Below, in pieces: positions 16,785-24,356 of a DNA stretch of 30,405 nucleotides. Positions within the stretch are counted from its first letter, which is position 1; every line of letters starts with the position of its first letter. Source of the DNA: an uncultured Eggerthellaceae bacterium (lineage in GTDB: Bacteria > Actinomycetota > Coriobacteriia > Coriobacteriales > Eggerthellaceae); the NCBI GenBank assembly GCA_934630485.1, contig CAKTWD010000007.1, positions 1 through 30,405 of the forward strand, given 5' to 3'. The notes under the pieces were generated by a model. It searched no databases. It was not told the origin of the DNA and saw nothing but the letters and a program-made list of their open reading frames with translations. The position numbers and the translations under genes are program-made.

Positions 16785-19049
16785 TCAGCCTCCTTGAACG
16801 ACAACGTCTTTGAACAACAAACGTATCTCGCGCGCCAATGCGCGATGATCCTCTTCTTCCAGCACGGGATCGGCCTCAAGGATCTGCGCCGCATCATCGT
16901 GCGCCGCTTCGATGACCTTGCCATCGCGCACGATGTTAACCAGTTTCAATCCAGAAGCGCCGGACTGCCTGTTTCCCAGAATATCGCCCTCGCGCCGCAA
17001 GGACAAATCGTAGTTCGACAGCTCGAAGCCGTCCTCGGTCTGCTCCATAGCGCGCAATCGCGCCATCGCGACGTCGGACTTCGACCCCGAGATCAAATGC
17101 ACCTCGCCGGCCTTCGAACCGCGTCCAATGCGGCCGCGGAGCTGATGCAGCTGAGCCAAACCGAAGCGATCGGCGTCCTCGACGATCATCACCGTGGCAT
17201 TCGGAACATTGATGCCAACCTCGATAACCGTAGTAGCAACGAGGACCTGGGTCTCGCCTTTCGCGAACGACTCCATGATCTCGCGCTTCTTCGCGGCGGG
17301 TAGCTTCCCATGAAGCAGCTCGACGTGAAAGTCAACGAACGTCTTACGCTGAAGGAACTCGGCGTAAGACTGAGCCGCGGCAACATCGGCCCCAAGCCCT
17401 TGCAAGTCGGACTCATCCTCGATGCTGATCGAAGCGAATTCGTACTCATCGGTGCTTTGATCGCCCTTCGACCCATGACGATCGGCGGCGCACGAGCCAG
17501 AGGCGCTTGAAGATCCGTCGCCCCGCTTCGCACCCGTCGCCTTACCCGCCTCCCCTACCAGCGGGCATACAATATACACTTGCTCACCGCGGCGCAAAGC
17601 CTCAAGAGCCGCATCATAAGCGGCGCCTTTAAGCTGGCGGGGGTGAACCGTGGTCGTTCGAGGCATGACGCCCTTGGGCTTTTCGCGCAGGTACGAAAGC
17701 GTCAAGTTCCCGAACAACGCAAGGGCAAGCGAGCGCGGTATGGGGGTAGCCGTTAGATAGAGCGCGTCGGGGTTTTCGCCCTTCGAGAGCAAAGTGGCGC
17801 GTTGATCGACACCGAAACGCTGCTGCTCGTCGATAACCGCCAAGCTCATGTCCCTGAAAACGACGTCGTCCTGCAAAAGCGCATGCGTGCCGAACAGAAC
17901 CGTGACGGACCCGTCCGCCAAGCGCCCAAGCAAGCCATCGCGCTCTGCCGCCGAAGTTGAGCCGGTAAGCAAGCCCCAGCTAACACCCGCTTTGTCCAAA
18001 AGCGGGCCGAGCGATGCAGCATGCTGCTCGGCCAAGATCTCGGTCGGAGCCATGAACGCCGCCTGAGAACCCGTGTCGGCCACCGCGGCTAAGGCGTGAG
18101 CAGCAACGATGGTTTTACCCGTGCCGACGTCGCCAAGCAGCATATGGTTGGCGGTTCTGTCGGATGCCATCACCGAAAGGATCTGATCGCGAGCCTCGTT
18201 TTGACCGTTCGTCAGTCGAAACGGAAGACTGCCGCAAAGCGATTTCATGCAGGGACCGTCGATTACATGGCAGCAAGCGACCTTGCCCTCGCTCCTTCGC
18301 GCGTTGCTCACCATAAGCGCAAGCTGGAGCATCAGAAGCTCTTCGTAGACCAAGCGTCGCCGCGCAGCGGCTTGCTCCTCCATCGTATGCGGGAAATGGA
18401 TGCACTCAAGAGCAGCACCGCGACTCATCAGTCGGTATTTCAGCCGAATATCCAACGGCAGCGGATCAAGAACACCCTTGGTTAAGTCGAGCGCGTTTGA
18501 AACCAAACGGCGCATCATGGCAGGCGAGATTTTCTCGGTTGCGGGGTGAACGGGAACAATGACCCCTTCGACAGCAGACTCTTGCTCGAGCACCTCAAGG
18601 AAGGGATTGGTCATGCGCTTGAAACCGTAATCGAAATCAAGCTTTCCCGCCACGGCGATGGTCATTCCGGGCTTAAGCTTGTCGGCAAGCCACACCTGGC
18701 GAAACATGGTGAGCATAAGCGTTCCCGTGCCGTCGACCAATGTGATCTCGACCAGGGGTATGCGCTTCGGTCGCTTCACCTGAACGTCGTACACCTGACC
18801 GCAAATGGTGCAAACGTCCCCAATGCGCGCAGCGGCAACCGTGGCAACCCTCGACATGTCGATGTAACGCGTAGGGTAATGCGTCACCAGATCACGCACG
18901 GTTTTGATATGCAGCTTGGCAAGCACAGAAGCGCGTGCCGGGCTTACCAGCTTGACTCGCGTGACCGGCTCGTCAAGAACGAGCGTTGAGGCAAGGCGAG
19001 CCTCCAAAACCAAATCGCGGGCGGCGGTGGTCTGGAGGCTCGCAGTCAT
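16785..19049 (-). CDS. recG: ATP-dependent DNA helicase RecG
   Basis: Branch-migrating helicase that regresses stalled forks. The 754 residues show an OB-fold wedge domain (about 75-160), Walker A GDVGTGKT (306-313) and motif III TATPIPRS (433-440). The C-terminal helicase half contains VATTVIEVGINVPNA and QLRGRIGRG, then a TRG-type tail. Two oddities: motif II reads DEQQRFGV (407-414) where RecG usually has DEQH, and a Gly/Ser-rich insertion of about 50 residues (501-550) interrupts the second RecA-like domain. It starts 27 bases after the FakA-like gene and abuts rsmD. Confidence 0.96.
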   Translation of the reverse strand: MTASLQTTAARDLVLEARLASTLVLDEPVTRVKLVSPARASVLAKLHIKTVRDLVTHYPTRYIDMSRVATVAAARIGDVCTICGQVYDVQVKRPKRIPLVEITLVDGTGTLMLTMFRQVWLADKLKPGMTIAVAGKLDFDYGFKRMTNPFLEVLEQESAVEGVIVPVHPATEKISPAMMRRLVSNALDLTKGVLDPLPLDIRLKYRLMSRGAALECIHFPHTMEEQAAARRRLVYEELLMLQLALMVSNARRSEGKVACCHVIDGPCMKSLCGSLPFRLTNGQNEARDQILSVMASDRTANHMLLGDVGTGKTIVAAHALAAVADTGSQAAFMAPTEILAEQHAASLGPLLDKAGVSWGLLTGSTSAAERDGLLGRLADGSVTVLFGTHALLQDDVVFRDMSLAVIDEQQRFGVDQRATLLSKGENPDALYLTATPIPRSLALALFGNLTLSYLREKPKGVMPRTTTVHPRQLKGAAYDAALEALRRGEQVYIVCPLVGEAGKATGAKRGDGSSSASGSCAADRHGSKGDQSTDEYEFASISIEDESDLQGLGADVAAAQSYAEFLQRKTFVDFHVELLHGKLPAAKKREIMESFAKGETQVLVATTVIEVGINVPNATVMIVEDADRFGLAQLHQLRGRIGRGSKAGEVHLISGSKSDVAMARLRAMEQTEDGFELSNYDLSLRREGDILGNRQSGASGLKLVNIVRDGKVIEAAHDDAAQILEADPVLEEEDHRALAREIRLLFKDVVVQGG

Positions 19050-19076
19050 GAGATTACAGAAACGGACGATGCCGCT

Positions 19077-20720
19077 TTACTCGACGGAGAAAATGACGGG
19101 GTACAGCGGCTGATCGCCACGATGCTGGTCGATCTCGAGATCGTCGAACTTTTCCTCGATTTTCTCGACCAAGGCATCCAAGGCCTCGTCGTCGAAATCG
19201 GCACCTGCAAGGATGGTCATGGTATCGGCGTCTTCCGCCTCCATGGCGTCAAGCAGGGACAGCACGACTTCTGCCACCGAATGGCCAACAGCCTCGATGG
19301 AACCGTCCGCAATGCCGATGACGTCGCCGGCGACAATGGGGTTGTCGTGAGCGTCCTTGGAATCCTTGATGGCCGTGGTGACCTCGCCGGTTTTAACATC
19401 GGCGAAAGACTCGGTCATAGCCTCGACGTTCTCGTCAAGCGAGGCAGACTCGTCAAAACCGAACATGGCAGCGAAAGCCTGAGGCACGCTCTTCGTGGGA
19501 ACGACGCCGCAGTTCATCTCAGCGAGCTCGGCAGCGCTCTGGGCGGCCATGATGATATTCGAATTGTTCGGGAGGATGATGACGTTGTCGGCGTTTGCGC
19601 TGTTTGCCGCGTCAAGAAGGTCTTTGGTGGACGGATTCATGGTCTGACCGCCGGAAACGACAACATCGATACCGAGACTCTTCAGGATCTTGGCGTTGCC
19701 TTCGCCTGCTGCGACGGCCACGAAACCGAACGGCTTGCGCTCGGCGGCAGAAGCCGCCTCGTCGGCCGCAAGGGACTCGGTGCGGGCGACGGTTTGCAGC
19801 TGCATGTTGTGGATATGAACCTCGGAAACCTGAGCGTCATGCTCGAGGAACCACTGCAGCACCTGATCGGGGCGGTTGGAGTGCACGTGCACCTTGAAGT
19901 TGGGATGCATGCCAACCATAAGGTCGCAGTCGCCCATAGTGGGCAGGAATTCCTTAGCCGCATCGACATCGATGGTGTCGGAATGGACCAAGAACTCGGT
20001 GCAATAGCGGAACTGGGAACCCTCCCAGTCGTTGATCTGCTCGATCTCGACCTTGGGAGCAGCGTCGCGAGAAATTGCAAGCTCGTCGCCAAGCTGACCC
20101 TCCCTGCCGGTAAGGGCCGACACGAAAGCGTCAAGCAAGATGGCGAAGCCGTAACCACCGGCGTCGACGACGTTGTTTTCCTTAAGAACAGGAAGCAGCT
20201 CGGGCGTGCGCTGAACCGAGGCATACGACTCGGCGACAACGGCGTCCATGGCCTCCTCAGGGGAAAGCTTCTTCTTGCGCGCATGCTTTGCAGCGGCGGC
20301 GGTGTCGCGAAGAACGGTGAGGATAGTGCCTTCGACCGGTTTGCGAACAGCCTGGAACGCGACCTCGACAGCTTTGGCGAATGCGGCGTCGATGGTTTCG
20401 GCGTTCAACTCGGTTGCGTTGACCGAGCCCTCGCACAGACCACGCAGGATCTGAGAGGTGATAACGCCCGAATTGCCGCGCGCACCCATAAGAGCACCCG
20501 TGGTGATAGCCTTCCTGGCTGCGTCGCCCGTGGAGCCGATAGGCAAAGCTGCAAGGTTCTTGACAACGGACTCAATGGTAAGGGACATGTTCGTGCCCGT
20601 GTCTCCATCCGGCACGGGGAACACGTTCAGGCGGTTGATCTCCTCTTTGCGGCTGGAAAGGACCTTGCTTGCCGCAGCGATCGCGTTGAGGATGTCATTC
20701 GCTGAATAGGTTTCTGACAT
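19077..20720 (-). CDS. DAK2 (DhaL)-domain protein, FakA/YloV-like fatty acid kinase subunit
   Basis: A 547-residue protein with an N-terminal DhaL/DAK2 domain (about 1-200; LNVFPVPDGDTGTNM, with D38 and D40 as likely Mg-ADP ligands, and GARGNSGVITSQILRG). A middle domain and a C-terminal DegV-like domain follow (about 330-547). In Gram-positive bacteria this architecture is FakA, which with a FakB partner phosphorylates exogenous fatty acids for PlsX/PlsY. No fakB (degV) lies in this window. It follows the Asp23 gene by 36 bases and precedes recG by 27; Asp23-FakA-RecG adjacency is common in Gram-positives. Specificity is inferred from architecture. Confidence 0.9.
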   Translation of the reverse strand: MSETYSANDILNAIAAASKVLSSRKEEINRLNVFPVPDGDTGTNMSLTIESVVKNLAALPIGSTGDAARKAITTGALMGARGNSGVITSQILRGLCEGSVNATELNAETIDAAFAKAVEVAFQAVRKPVEGTILTVLRDTAAAAKHARKKKLSPEEAMDAVVAESYASVQRTPELLPVLKENNVVDAGGYGFAILLDAFVSALTGREGQLGDELAISRDAAPKVEIEQINDWEGSQFRYCTEFLVHSDTIDVDAAKEFLPTMGDCDLMVGMHPNFKVHVHSNRPDQVLQWFLEHDAQVSEVHIHNMQLQTVARTESLAADEAASAAERKPFGFVAVAAGEGNAKILKSLGIDVVVSGGQTMNPSTKDLLDAANSANADNVIILPNNSNIIMAAQSAAELAEMNCGVVPTKSVPQAFAAMFGFDESASLDENVEAMTESFADVKTGEVTTAIKDSKDAHDNPIVAGDVIGIADGSIEAVGHSVAEVVLSLLDAMEAEDADTMTILAGADFDDEALDALVEKIEEKFDDLEIDQHRGDQPLYPVIFSVE

Positions 20721-20756
20721 TGTTGAAAAGCCTCTCTGAAAGCTGATACCGCTTGT

Positions 20757-21104
20757 CTATTTACGGACCTTGACGCCTTTGACATGCACATCGACGCCGT
20801 CAAGCGGCACGCGCGCATACTCTTTCAAAGCAAAGGAAACCTGATCGACCAGGTTTTGGGAAACGGTGTTGATGTTGATGCCGTATTCGATAACGACGTA
20901 AAGATCAACGTGAACGCCAACCTCGGTGGTGGTAATCACCACGCCGCGCCTCAGGCGAGCAACGGGAAGAAGCTTCGCGATGCCCTCGGCGTCAGAGGGA
21001 GCGGCCATGCCGACGATGCCGTAGCATTCAAGCGCGGCATGTCCAACGATGTCGGCAAGAACATCGTTCGCCACGTGCAGTTTTCCCGGAATCGGTGCAC
21101 CCAT
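20757..21104 (-). CDS. Asp23/Gls24 family protein
   Basis: A 115-residue Asp23/Gls24 (DUF322) protein. I chose the ATG at 21102-21104, which has AAAGGATG upstream, over a longer reading starting at 21173. Family features are the N-terminal DVLADIVGHAALECYGIVGM and the central VVITTTEVGVHVDLYVVIEYG, with a C-terminal VDVHVKGVKV. Members are envelope-associated or fatty-acid-kinase-linked; the adjacent FakA-like gene supports the latter. A candidate -10 (TATACT, 21185-21190 on the minus strand) lies upstream without a clear -35. Confidence 0.92.
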   Translation of the reverse strand: MGAPIPGKLHVANDVLADIVGHAALECYGIVGMAAPSDAEGIAKLLPVARLRRGVVITTTEVGVHVDLYVVIEYGININTVSQNLVDQVSFALKEYARVPLDGVDVHVKGVKVRK

Positions 21105-21142
21105 GGGAACATCCTTTCGATAGCACTGACGTGCATTCTCAG

Positions 21143-21161
21143 ACGCGCGAGAAACGCGCGT
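21143..21161 (-). promoter_or_regulatory. GC-rich leader hairpin upstream of the Asp23-fakA-like unit
   Basis: Perfect 7-bp arms ACGCGCG/CGCGCGT around a 5-base loop, about 39 bases upstream of the Asp23 start codon. On the plus strand it is followed by TTTTCTGTTT, which resembles a terminator, but no plus-strand gene ends here. It could be a leader structure or a block against upstream antisense transcription. Confidence 0.4.
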
Positions 21162-21255
21162 TTTCTGTTTCAATGCGATTCTAAAGTATAAACCCTCTAG
21201 GCCTTGGCTCCCCTATGGGACAGTTATGGAGGCAGGTATAATACATGAAAAATTC

Positions 21256-21285
21256 TTGTGAACCAACCGCGCGCTGTGCTATAGT
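21256..21285 (+). promoter_or_regulatory. Predicted promoter for rpmB
   Basis: TTGTGA and TATAGT separated by 18 bases, about 68 bases upstream of the rpmB ATG on the plus strand. Good hexamers and correct position for the only ribosomal protein gene on this strand. Confidence 0.65.
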
Positions 21286-21353
21286 TTTTAAGCTATGTTG
21301 TAACCAACGATGCGTCGCATCGTGTATGACCTGCGTAAATGGAGTGATACAAA

Positions 21354-21545
21354 ATGTCTAAGATCTGCGAAGTCTGCGGTAAGAAGCCGTCTTTCGGCCG
21401 CAACGTCAGCCACTCTCACCGTGTTTCCAGCCGTATGTTCCGTCCGAACATCCAGAAGGTCACCATCAAGGAGGCCAACGGTCACGTGCACAAGGCTAAC
21501 GTCTGCACCTCCTGCCTGAAGGCCGGCAAGGTTACCCGCGCTTAA
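21354..21545 (+). CDS. rpmB: 50S ribosomal protein L28
   Basis: A 63-residue L28. The start MSKICEVCGKKPSFGRNVSH and the middle RVSSRMFRPNIQKV are diagnostic. Four Cys (5, 8, 51, 54) in CEVC and CTSC form the zinc-binding C+ version. A GGAGTG ribosome-binding site precedes the ATG. It is transcribed divergently from the Asp23-FakA-RecG cluster, a common Gram-positive arrangement, and is followed by a strong terminator. Confidence 0.98.
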   Translation: MSKICEVCGKKPSFGRNVSHSHRVSSRMFRPNIQKVTIKEANGHVHKANVCTSCLKAGKVTRA

Positions 21546-21570
21546 TCAAGCGTTTCCTCAAAAGGAAATC

Positions 21571-21601
21571 GGAAAGCCCGCATGATGCGGGCTTTCCTTG
21601 T
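21571..21601 (+). terminator. Intrinsic terminator after rpmB
   Basis: Near-continuous inverted repeat GGAAAGCCCGCAT/ATGCGGGCTTTCC followed by TTGTTGTG, 26 bases past the rpmB stop. The arms nearly touch, so the actual loop is formed from the innermost bases. Confidence 0.85.
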
Positions 21602-21724
21602 TGTGCTTTCAGAGACTTGGTCAGCGGGTATATGTTTTGACATCGATGCTGACGCCCACCACACAATCCTACCTGCCCCATCAGAAACCATCGACCAAAC
21701 GAAGATGCATTACAGCGTCTTCTA

Positions 21725-21766
21725 AAACGAAGAGAGGGAGAGCGTTTGCTCTCCCTCTCTTCGTTT
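21725..21766 (-). terminator. 19-bp perfect inverted repeat, terminator of the zinc-ribbon gene
   Basis: Arms AAACGAAGAGAGGGAGAGC and its exact complement with a 4-base loop. It lies 40 bases beyond the stop at 21806 and continues on the minus strand into TTTTAG. The purine-rich arm is unusual; it may act on both strands because rpmB ends upstream on the plus side. Confidence 0.7.
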
Positions 21767-21805
21767 ACCAAATTCAATGTCCGAACCAATCTGTCTGAAC
21801 AGCCT

Positions 21806-22525
21806 CTATTCGATAACCAAAAGGCGTTTGCAATTCGGGCAGACGCCAAGCGGCGCATGCGCTTTCAAATCGATAAGACGGCCGCCTTCAATGGGGCTAC
21901 GGCAAATGCCGCATCGATCATCCACAAGCTTGCCCACGGCAATACCACCAGTATGGCAAGCCGTCTCAGTATAAAGATCAAGAAGATCCTTGGGCAAATC
22001 GGCGGCATATTCTTCGCGTACGCGAGCAATTTCCTGAAGCTGGCCGCGAAGACCGGCACTGGCTTCCTCGTAGCTGGCACGTGTCGCAGCCTCGTCGTTT
22101 GTGACGATGTCGGTAGCTTTCTTCAACTGCGCCTGAACACCCTCGATTTTCTGAAGCTCCTCGGCAAGCTTCGAAAGTTTGCCGTCAAGCTCCTCGCGAC
22201 GCTTCGCGAAACCGCTCATCTCTTTGGAATGAGACTCGACGCTGCGATAGTCGCCACCAGCGTTGTCGATAAGTTCCTGCGCATGACGTTGCTTGTCAGC
22301 AAGCATGCCGTCTTCAGTGGTAAGTCGCGTGATCTCGGATTCTGCGCGCTGCTTCAAAACCTCGACTTGGTTTGCCTTTTCATCGAGCGCTTTATGCTTT
22401 GCCGAAAGGACGGACATCTTGGCTATCTGCGGCAACTCGGCAAGCTCCTTCTTGGTGCGGATAGCATCCATATCTGCGGTCTGCAATTTTAAAAGCAGGT
22501 TCAGATCCTCATGAGCAACTTGCAT
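21806..22525 (-). CDS. Coiled-coil protein with C-terminal C4 zinc ribbon (CdsZ/zf-RING_7 family)
   Basis: A 239-residue protein. Residues about 5-185 are a long charged antiparallel coiled coil (QLKKATDIVTNDEAATRASY and similar heptads). The C-terminus holds a C4 zinc ribbon: C205, C208 (CGIC) and C229, C232 (CPNC). This is the architecture of the PF02591-type family found widely in Actinobacteria, often beside nif3 or RNase H genes; neither is present here. Members are suggested to bind nucleic acid or nascent-chain machinery, but the role is not settled. The start ATG has GGGGAAG close upstream. It is flanked by terminators on both sides, so it is probably monocistronic. Confidence 0.88.
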   Translation of the reverse strand: MQVAHEDLNLLLKLQTADMDAIRTKKELAELPQIAKMSVLSAKHKALDEKANQVEVLKQRAESEITRLTTEDGMLADKQRHAQELIDNAGGDYRSVESHSKEMSGFAKRREELDGKLSKLAEELQKIEGVQAQLKKATDIVTNDEAATRASYEEASAGLRGQLQEIARVREEYAADLPKDLLDLYTETACHTGGIAVGKLVDDRCGICRSPIEGGRLIDLKAHAPLGVCPNCKRLLVIE

Positions 22526-22684
22526 GTCTTCCCCATTCGTCGAGCTAGTACTTCTATTTATTTTATTACCGCACCGTTCAAGATTCCACTTTTTCGTCGC
22601 GAAGTTAATCGAAGGTGAACCAAATAGCCTGCAAGCACCTCAAGCTGATACCGCGAAACAAGGAAATCCGTTGCCAGATAAGCC

Positions 22685-22718
22685 AAAAAGGGAGCGAGCG
22701 CAGTGCGCTCGCTCCCTT
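22685..22718 (-). terminator. Strong intrinsic terminator after the SLC13-like permease
   Basis: Perfect 15-bp stem AAGGGAGCGAGCGCA/TGCGCTCGCTCCCTT with a very short loop, then TTTTT on the minus strand. It lies 33 bases past the permease stop codon. Confidence 0.93.
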
Positions 22719-22750
22719 GAAACAACGATCCTTGCGGTCGGCTATAAAAG

Positions 22751-24202
22751 CTAACCCATGAACCTCAAGCCAAGCGGGATCAGGACGAATGCCATGACCA
22801 GCGTCAGGTACACCATCATGATGGCGCCTGCTGTGTAAGCAGATTTCGTAGTAGTAAATGCATGCGCATGAATCATAGCACCGTTGACGGAACCAGCCGG
22901 GGTGAGCAGACCGACGACACCGAAGACGGTGATGACCATAAGGGCAACCTGAAGGTTGAAGTTCGCCTGAGTTGCCATCGTCATGGCTATGGTCATCATG
23001 GTGATGGTGACGGCGACGTTGTTTGCGACGTTGGTCGCAATGAAGGTGATGATGCCGAGAGCCAACAGGAAGGCGTAGCCGGGAAGACCGAACAGCGGAG
23101 CCATAAGCTGGGAGATCAGCGGGGTGATACCGGCGGCCTGGCTGGTGATCTGGCTGGCAACGACCATTGCAGAGGCAACGACCAAGATAAGATCCCAGTA
23201 GAAGTACGCAGGAGCGGTCTTCTTGTCAAGAACGGGCTTGTCCTCGACCTTCCAAACCATTGCGACAGCGATCAAGAAGACAACCCAACCATAAACGCCG
23301 ATGCCCTTGAGAATGGCCCTGAAGCCTTCGTTACCGGCACCGAAGCTAATGGCGATGCAGCCGACGATGTTGGCAACAAGGATGAACAGAACGGCCTTCT
23401 GACGCTTGGTCAAAGGAGCGCTTTCCTTCTGGAACTGCGTGACGTCGATCTCTTTGATCTTGTCAACCTTGCAGCCAGGGGTGATGAACATGACCAAGAG
23501 CCAACCAAAGCCGGCAACAATGGTGGTGACGAGCTCGGAGATGATCCAGCCGCCCATGTTGATGGAGATGCCTGCCTTGGTTGCCATGCCAACGGTCATC
23601 AGGCACCAACCGCGGAACGGGAAGAGCGAGAATGCAACGCTGCAGGTAAGCATGAAGCCCATGAGGACCATTGCAGGGTAAAGATCGCCCTTCTTGTAGC
23701 CCGCCTGCTCGAAGATGGACTGATAGATAACGAACATGATCAGGGCGACCAAGGTCTGGTTCACCAAAATGGTGAGATAAGCCGGAGCCAAAACGATGAA
23801 GCCGGTTAAAAGCCAAGGGCGACCTTGCACGAATTTCGCGCCGAGCATCTTGTTAGCCAACCATTCAGTCAAATGGCTGTCCTGCAACATGCCCAAGAAG
23901 AACATGCCAAGAAGCATCAGCATGACGGACTCGTTGCCGAATGCCGAAGCCAATGCAGCGCCCGCAGTGCCGAAGTCGGTGACACCCAGCGCCACCAGTG
24001 CCAAAAGCGAGGTCCAGCAAAGGTTGTCCGCGTCTACTGACCAACCGTAAATCAAACCAATGAAGATGCCGATGATGGCCATGCCGTAAGGCGTGATGGT
24101 GCCGATCGGCGGGACGAAACGGAACAAGAACATGAACGCAAGCACGATCACGAGGTGAATGTACTTGTTCGAGCTCTTGCCCTCTTGAGCAGCTGCTGCC
24201 AT
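22751..24202 (-). CDS. DASS/SLC13-like anion permease
   Basis: A 483-residue membrane protein with about 11-12 hydrophobic segments and two halves related by fold. It resembles the divalent anion:Na+ symporter (SLC13) and ArsB/NhaD-type superfamily. The two re-entrant substrate motifs, typically SNT, read NQT (148-150, VNQTLVALIMF) and TNV (390-392, FIATNVANNVAV). A cytoplasmic loop at about 243-268 is charged. Substrate (dicarboxylate, sulfate, tricarboxylate or other) cannot be told. The ATG at 24202 has AGGGG upstream. It is a single-gene unit with its own terminator and a symmetric site in its leader. Confidence 0.85.
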   Translation of the reverse strand: MAAAAQEGKSSNKYIHLVIVLAFMFLFRFVPPIGTITPYGMAIIGIFIGLIYGWSVDADNLCWTSLLALVALGVTDFGTAGAALASAFGNESVMLMLLGMFFLGMLQDSHLTEWLANKMLGAKFVQGRPWLLTGFIVLAPAYLTILVNQTLVALIMFVIYQSIFEQAGYKKGDLYPAMVLMGFMLTCSVAFSLFPFRGWCLMTVGMATKAGISINMGGWIISELVTTIVAGFGWLLVMFITPGCKVDKIKEIDVTQFQKESAPLTKRQKAVLFILVANIVGCIAISFGAGNEGFRAILKGIGVYGWVVFLIAVAMVWKVEDKPVLDKKTAPAYFYWDLILVVASAMVVASQITSQAAGITPLISQLMAPLFGLPGYAFLLALGIITFIATNVANNVAVTITMMTIAMTMATQANFNLQVALMVITVFGVVGLLTPAGSVNGAMIHAHAFTTTKSAYTAGAIMMVYLTLVMAFVLIPLGLRFMG

Positions 24203-24230
24203 AAGCTAAATCCCCTTCCACTTCCCCTTC

Positions 24231-24245
24231 TGTGCCATAAGCACA
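24231..24245. promoter_or_regulatory. Symmetric site TGTGC-N5-GCACA, possible operator
   Basis: A perfect inverted repeat of 5-base arms, 29 bases upstream of the permease start codon. The form recalls CRP/FNR-family half-sites but with GC ends and a 5-base spacer. Such short symmetry can arise by chance. Confidence 0.25.
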
Positions 24246-24356
24246 ACCTATAACAACATATGGATAGTTTATAGAGAGTGTGAGGAGATATAAAGCCGCT
24301 CAACTATGCTCTGGAGCTATTTTCTAACCCTACAATTGAAAGTTGATCCCAAACCG

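Noticed and set aside
19122..20705. 527-codon plus-strand open frame opposite the FakA-like gene
   Set aside because: Mirror of a well-supported gene, no recognisable domain, no ribosome-binding site of note.
21105..21173. 23-residue extension of the Asp23 protein
   Set aside because: The extension crosses the leader hairpin, and the ATG at 21104 has AAAGGATG upstream.
22524..22754. 76-codon plus-strand frame between the zinc-ribbon and permease genes
   Set aside because: It runs through the permease terminator hairpin and lacks a convincing start.
22862..23809. 315-codon plus-strand frame opposite the permease
   Set aside because: Asp/His/Asn-rich translation is the expected complement of hydrophobic membrane codons.
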